From: Lachnospiraceae bacterium
GTDB lineage: Bacteria; Bacillota; Clostridia; Lachnospirales; Lachnospiraceae
Direction of reading: 5' to 3'
DNA length: 7,915 bases
Assembly (NCBI GenBank): GCA_029068665.1
Contig: JAIECC010000356.1
Coordinates: 1-7,915, forward strand
Shown here: positions 4,880 through 7,915 of the stretch, piece by piece
Layout: every line of letters begins with the position of its first letter
Position numbering within the stretch: the stretch's first letter is position 1
The notes under the pieces: model-generated
What the model was told of the DNA's origin: nothing
The model's database searches: none
The model's input: the letters and a program-made list of their open reading frames with translations, nothing else
Program-made: the position numbers and the translations under genes

Positions 4880-7424
4880 CCTTCATCACCTCCGTATATG
4901 TATAGTATTTGCCAAGATATTCATAGGTCTGCTCTGAGGGACCGGTCACCTCCCGGATGGAAATGGTTTTCCGGCAGTCAGAATTGGCTTTCAGGTTCCG
5001 GATGATATAGTCTCCATAGCCTGCCCATGCCAGGGACTTGCTGATGGAAAGCTTCGCATAAGATACCTGAATCACATAGTTGGCGATTTCTTCTTCCTCC
5101 AGTGGAAGGGCTTCCGCCAGCATATTTTTGAATTGATTTGTAAGCTCATCCAGATGGAAGCCGGAGTTATACTCCCTGGACTTACCATCTCGGAGGTTCA
5201 TATGCCTGCGCATCTCGTCTGCATATGCGTTAATATACCGCCGAACCAGCTTTATTGTTCCTTTATCCGATACATCCAGTTCATGATTCAAAAAGAGCTT
5301 TTGGGAAGTACTTAAGTCCGTGGCATCATGTTTCCATAGGATGTGCTTCTGTTCCCAGGCGCAGATATAGCTGCATAGCTCATTCATGGGAGAAGGAGAG
5401 TGGTAGGCATTCAGGATGACCGGAGGCTCTCCCTCTTTTTGGCGTTTTTTCTTTTCCATCAGACTTCGATAGGTCTTCATTTTTTCCGGATAGTTATATA
5501 GTAAAAAATAAGGCAGCTGTCTGGAAAGCTTTCGCAAGCCTGCATTCATATGCCACCGAATCCCGGTTTTTAAGAAATCAATCTCCTTTCCCTGAAAGAT
5601 GCGGAGGAGAGAGGCGTAATCAGAATATAACCGCTGAAGTTCTTCTTTCGTGGTATATTTGTTTTCGATGCTGGTTGCCGCATTGGTGATTTCTCCAATC
5701 CGGTTGTCCCGGGTCATGATTTCATATTCAACAATATTGTCCTGTGTATATGGTCTGGGCAGAGCAGTTACCTTGTCTTCTAGATCCAGGATAACAGGCT
5801 TATGGATTTTAGAGCGGACCAGAATCGGATCATTGCATAAAAAGAAAATGTCACCGTCAAAGTCCGCACCGCCCTGTTGAGGTGCCGAGATATCATACAG
5901 GTTGAACATAACCACATCCTGTCCTTGAAAGTATTCGAACCATTGGTCAATGATTGGATTTCTGGCAATCCGAAGCTGATTGACCTCCGAAGGGTCCACC
6001 AGAGGGGAACGAAAGGAAAGGATATCTCCGCAGGCAAAGTTTCCGCTATATACCTCCCCTTCTTTTAGACATCCTACAGGGGTTTCTCCCACGGCATACT
6101 GTAGATATCCAATCATGTCTCCCACACCGGTATGATAGAATCCGGAACAGTAGATTTTTCCTACTTTGGCTTCATCAATGGATTTCTTTAGCTTCCGATA
6201 TATATACTGCTTTACAGCAGGGTCCTTCAGGACGGCATCATGAATCAGTGCTGCTTCTATATACTTACTATCCGGTTCATAGTGTTCCGTATCGGTAATT
6301 CCCAGAAACTTATAGGTATAGAAGGGATCGCCTTCAATTATTTTCTCAAAGAGGGCAGTGGTATACCGTGCCAGCTGAATGATTTTTCCGTCATTTTCCG
6401 GGTTCAGGATATCATAGTGTTCGAATTGTTTGTTTTCAAAACAATCCACATATCCCGGATTCCATAAGTCCAGACATTGCAAATACTGGAAGTTCATACG
6501 GGTGTATGGGTTCAGATGCTTTACGTGATGGCTGTATTTGCTGATGCCTAATTTAAACTCATATTTGCGAAGGGTACGCATGTATTCTTTCCATGCGTTG
6601 GCTCCGTATTGCTTTAGAAACAGGGAATGCCCCTTGAACATGGAAATATTCCAGATACAGTCAACGGTATCCACAGGATGAACTTCTCCATAGATATCTG
6701 TAATGGTTTCGTAGCCCCATTCCTTTAAGATGCTCCGAAAGGGAACATATACGGAGCAGCCTTTGATAAACGGAAGCCGGATCTGTGTTCCGATTGCATT
6801 ATAATCCAGCCCCAGCTGGGCACTGATCTGCTCCATGAATTCATGCTCATGGCATCCGCAGCCATCAAAAGGAGAGATTTTAACATCCCGCCAGCCTTCT
6901 TCGATGTTTCTTGCTTTATAGGTCTTTATTTCACCGGTTTCCGGGTCTGTGAATTCCTGTTCCTGCTCCACCACATATTTTATGAATTGATTCTGTATTT
7001 GCTTTTCGTATTCCCCTATGATGATGATATTTGGCATGTAGTCATGAATCAGGGTACAGGAGCTGAAGGTCAGACAGCGCTGGGCTTCATATTTGGAAAT
7101 AATACATTCATCCACCGAAAGGTCCATTTGAGTGATTTGGTATAATTCATCAAATATGCTGTCACAGACAAAAGCGGTAATGCCGTCCTTTCCCTGGGAA
7201 GCAGATTTGCCAAATCGGGCATAATGAATTCCATTATAATAAAAGCCGTTTTTTAATACATGGCGCAAAGCAGGTTCCTGCTTTGGATTCTTTTTTGCCA
7301 CAACCAGAATGACTTCTTCTATGTGAGAGACGGATTTGCCCCGAAGCCGTTCAATCTGGTCAAATAGCAGAGAATTTTCCTGAGTGATTCGGTATTCCCG
7401 GTCAAGCTCCACTGCCTTGTCCAT
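4872..7424 (-). CDS. Single-subunit RNA polymerase of the YonO / eukaryotic RdRP (QDE-1-like) superfamily
   Basis: An 850-residue double-psi beta-barrel polymerase (numbering from the ATG at 7424). The catalytic DFDGD triad is Asp521, Asp523 and Asp525, in APQQGGADFDGDIFFLCND. Around it, in the order known for eukaryotic RNA-dependent RNA polymerases, are: DGCG (187-190); QIRLPFIKG (214-222) with Lys221 as the expected first-barrel lysine; FRSPLVDPSE (471-480), equivalent to 'RxPclHPGD'; RDNRIGEITN (572-581), equivalent to 'DNLGRIAN'; and EIDFLKTG (614-621), equivalent to 'VDFPKTG'. All key residues are present, so it should be active. The SPbeta homologue YonO is a DNA-dependent RNA polymerase, so phage late transcription is the likely role; RNA-templated synthesis cannot be excluded. 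The ATG used here has no ribosome binding site. The frame stays open for 24 plausible codons upstream, to an ATT at 7496 set 9 bases after a strong site, so the protein is probably longer. It overlaps the zinc-ribbon gene by 8 bases. Confidence 0.95.
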   Translation of the reverse strand: MDKAVELDREYRITQENSLLFDQIERLRGKSVSHIEEVILVVAKKNPKQEPALRHVLKNGFYYNGIHYARFGKSASQGKDGITAFVCDSIFDELYQITQMDLSVDECIISKYEAQRCLTFSSCTLIHDYMPNIIIIGEYEKQIQNQFIKYVVEQEQEFTDPETGEIKTYKARNIEEGWRDVKISPFDGCGCHEHEFMEQISAQLGLDYNAIGTQIRLPFIKGCSVYVPFRSILKEWGYETITDIYGEVHPVDTVDCIWNISMFKGHSLFLKQYGANAWKEYMRTLRKYEFKLGISKYSHHVKHLNPYTRMNFQYLQCLDLWNPGYVDCFENKQFEHYDILNPENDGKIIQLARYTTALFEKIIEGDPFYTYKFLGITDTEHYEPDSKYIEAALIHDAVLKDPAVKQYIYRKLKKSIDEAKVGKIYCSGFYHTGVGDMIGYLQYAVGETPVGCLKEGEVYSGNFACGDILSFRSPLVDPSEVNQLRIARNPIIDQWFEYFQGQDVVMFNLYDISAPQQGGADFDGDIFFLCNDPILVRSKIHKPVILDLEDKVTALPRPYTQDNIVEYEIMTRDNRIGEITNAATSIENKYTTKEELQRLYSDYASLLRIFQGKEIDFLKTGIRWHMNAGLRKLSRQLPYFLLYNYPEKMKTYRSLMEKKKRQKEGEPPVILNAYHSPSPMNELCSYICAWEQKHILWKHDATDLSTSQKLFLNHELDVSDKGTIKLVRRYINAYADEMRRHMNLRDGKSREYNSGFHLDELTNQFKNMLAEALPLEEEEIANYVIQVSYAKLSISKSLAWAGYGDYIIRNLKANSDCRKTISIREVTGPSEQTYEYLGKYYTYTEVMKDG
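5850..5864 (-). other. Catalytic DFDGD codons of the RNA polymerase
   Basis: The minus strand reads GACTTTGACGGTGAC, encoding Asp-Phe-Asp-Gly-Asp. The three aspartates bind the catalytic magnesium ions in all double-psi beta-barrel RNA polymerases. The preceding GGA rather than NA (as in the NADFDGD of cellular beta-prime subunits) and the following IFFLCND resemble the 'SGGDLDGDLYFVTWD' form of RdRPs. Confidence 0.93.
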
Positions 7425-7431
7425 ATGGACA

Positions 7432-7503
7432 TCAAAGCCTTGAGTAATCAGTTCCTGAAGGGGGAGCTTTATAAGTGTGTACTGTGCAGATGAAATAGGC
7501 CAT
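7432..7503 (-). CDS. Possible 23-codon leader ORF overlapping the polymerase N-terminus
   Basis: ATG at 7503 follows AAAAGGAAGGTG and opens MAYFICTVHTYKAPPSGTDY before ending at a TGA (7434-7432), 7 bases before the polymerase ATG. It is in a different frame from the polymerase. It could be a leader peptide whose termination feeds re-initiation at 7424. It could also be the original polymerase start disrupted by one base in the run of five C residues (7460-7464): a +1 shift there joins it to the polymerase frame. It may equally be chance. Confidence 0.25.
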   Translation of the reverse strand: MAYFICTVHTYKAPPSGTDYSRL

Positions 7504-7515
7504 CACCTTCCTTTT
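7502..7515 (-). promoter_or_regulatory. Strong ribosome binding site of the polymerase gene
   Basis: AAAAGGAAGGTGAT on the minus strand lies 78 bases upstream of the nearest in-frame ATG of the polymerase. Nine bases after its GG core is ATT (7496-7494), in frame with the polymerase and uninterrupted down to it. The site therefore suggests that translation begins well upstream of 7424, by ATT initiation or through the short ATG ORF at 7503. Confidence 0.55.
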
Positions 7516-7540
7516 AACATATGTTTTTCATTGGAATCCT

Positions 7541-7744
7541 TTATTGCTGCCATGGATTGACGGCAAGAAGATTCTTATAGTAGGCCGCCCGGATTTCCAA
7601 TTCTTTATTGGTATAGGCATATTTCTTTTTTGCATTGGGATAACAGGTACTGAAATCATGAACCGTCAGCTCGCCTGCAAACTCCCGGGGATCCGGCTCG
7701 TACCGGTATGGTTCTCTTGTAGTTGGTTTTAGTGTTGTCATCAA
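7541..7744 (-). CDS. Small protein of unknown function upstream of the polymerase
   Basis: A 67-residue soluble protein with no cysteine pair, membrane segment or signal. The N-terminal third is rich in Pro, Arg and Glu (TTREPYRYEPDPREF). The C-terminal part looks helical (YTNKELEIRAAYYKNLLAVN), ending PWQQ. The TTG at 7744 is 9 bases after AAAGGAG, the spacing seen at other genes here; the ATG at 7741 is the alternative and would remove one residue. The stop lies 25 bases before the polymerase ribosome binding site, so the two are probably co-transcribed. I do not recognise the family. Confidence 0.65.
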   Translation of the reverse strand: MMTTLKPTTREPYRYEPDPREFAGELTVHDFSTCYPNAKKKYAYTNKELEIRAAYYKNLLAVNPWQQ

Positions 7745-7748
7745 ATGT

Positions 7749-7913
7749 TCATTCTCCTTTCAAAGAAATAATTCCTGCATCTCCGTTACAGGTCAGCAGG
7801 CTTCTGCATGGTTTGTGTGTGAAATTTTTGTTTTGAAGATTTGTTAGTAAAGTATCCGGGACTGCCATTCGCCAAAATAGAAGCCGGATTGCTAACTGAG
7901 TTTGATTATAATA
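7749..7913 (-). CDS. Possible C-terminal end of an upstream ORF (doubtful)
   Basis: One minus-strand frame is open from the right edge for 54 codons to a TGA at 7751-7749, ending GDAGIISLKGE, with its last codons over the ribosome binding site of the 67-residue gene. That overlap is typical of real gene ends, but the composition is not clearly coding and an open stretch of this length occurs by chance. A TATAAT hexamer (7910-7905, minus strand) in the same stretch would instead suit an intergenic promoter whose -35 lies outside the window. Confidence 0.2.
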   Translation of the reverse strand, partial: YYNQTQLAIRLLFWRMAVPDTLLTNLQNKNFTHKPCRSLLTCNGDAGIISLKGE

Positions 7914-7915
7914 CT

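Noticed and set aside
6843..7145. 100-codon plus-strand open frame with hydrophobic stretch
   Set aside because: It lies antisense within the polymerase gene, whose motifs prove the other strand is coding; the hydrophobic run is a by-product.
4872..7424. Cellular RNA polymerase beta-prime subunit or T7-type polymerase
   Set aside because: DFDGD rules out the T7 type. The protein is single-chain, has GGADFDGD rather than NADFDGD, and carries RdRP-style flanking motifs, so it is not RpoC.
7780..7915. Promoter from TATAAT at the right edge
   Set aside because: The hexamer is clear, but the -35 region is outside the window and the stretch may be coding, so it is only mentioned, not called.

Overview
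The window is most likely prophage or phage-derived DNA from a low-GC Gram-positive host, probably a gut clostridium of the Lachnospiraceae type. This rests on strong AAAGGAGG-type ribosome binding sites, Firmicutes-style lysis genes, and codon and protein flavour. Every gene I accept lies on the minus strand, so transcription runs from high to low coordinates. I see no tRNA, rRNA, CRISPR array, insertion sequence or attachment site.

In transcription order, the first block is a 67-residue unknown protein (7541-7744) and a very large gene (4872-7424, probably starting further upstream). The large gene encodes a single-chain RNA polymerase of the double-psi beta-barrel class. It carries the catalytic DFDGD motif plus a whole series of motifs in the order found in eukaryotic RNA-dependent RNA polymerases (the QDE-1/RDR family): DGxG, QIR...KG, RxP, DFDGD, DNxxGxIxN and (V/I)DFxKTG. 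Its stop overlaps the start of a 278-residue zinc-ribbon protein (4043-4879), which is a candidate partner.

After a 166-base leader with overlapping hairpins comes a structural-looking block. It holds a 251-residue protein (3121-3876), a 265-residue tail-tube-like protein with an apparent Ig-like insertion (2279-3076), and a translationally coupled 114-residue six-cysteine protein (1935-2279). A strong terminator hairpin (1868-1916) follows.

The last block is a 72-residue protein (1634-1852), a complete PLP-dependent cysteine desulfurase (429-1586), a three-helix holin of the Hol44 type (89-382), and the first 28 codons of an N-acetylmuramoyl-L-alanine amidase (endolysin) that runs off the left edge.

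The likely logic is a phage late region with its own RNA polymerase. The polymerase and zinc-ribbon pair would transcribe, or otherwise handle RNA for, the downstream virion and lysis genes, with hairpin leaders gating each block. The cysteine desulfurase placed directly before the holin is unexpected. It suggests sulfur chemistry such as tRNA or DNA thiolation or Fe-S assembly, but no acceptor gene is in view. Several genes show strong ribosome binding sites with no ATG at the expected distance, so start sites there need care.
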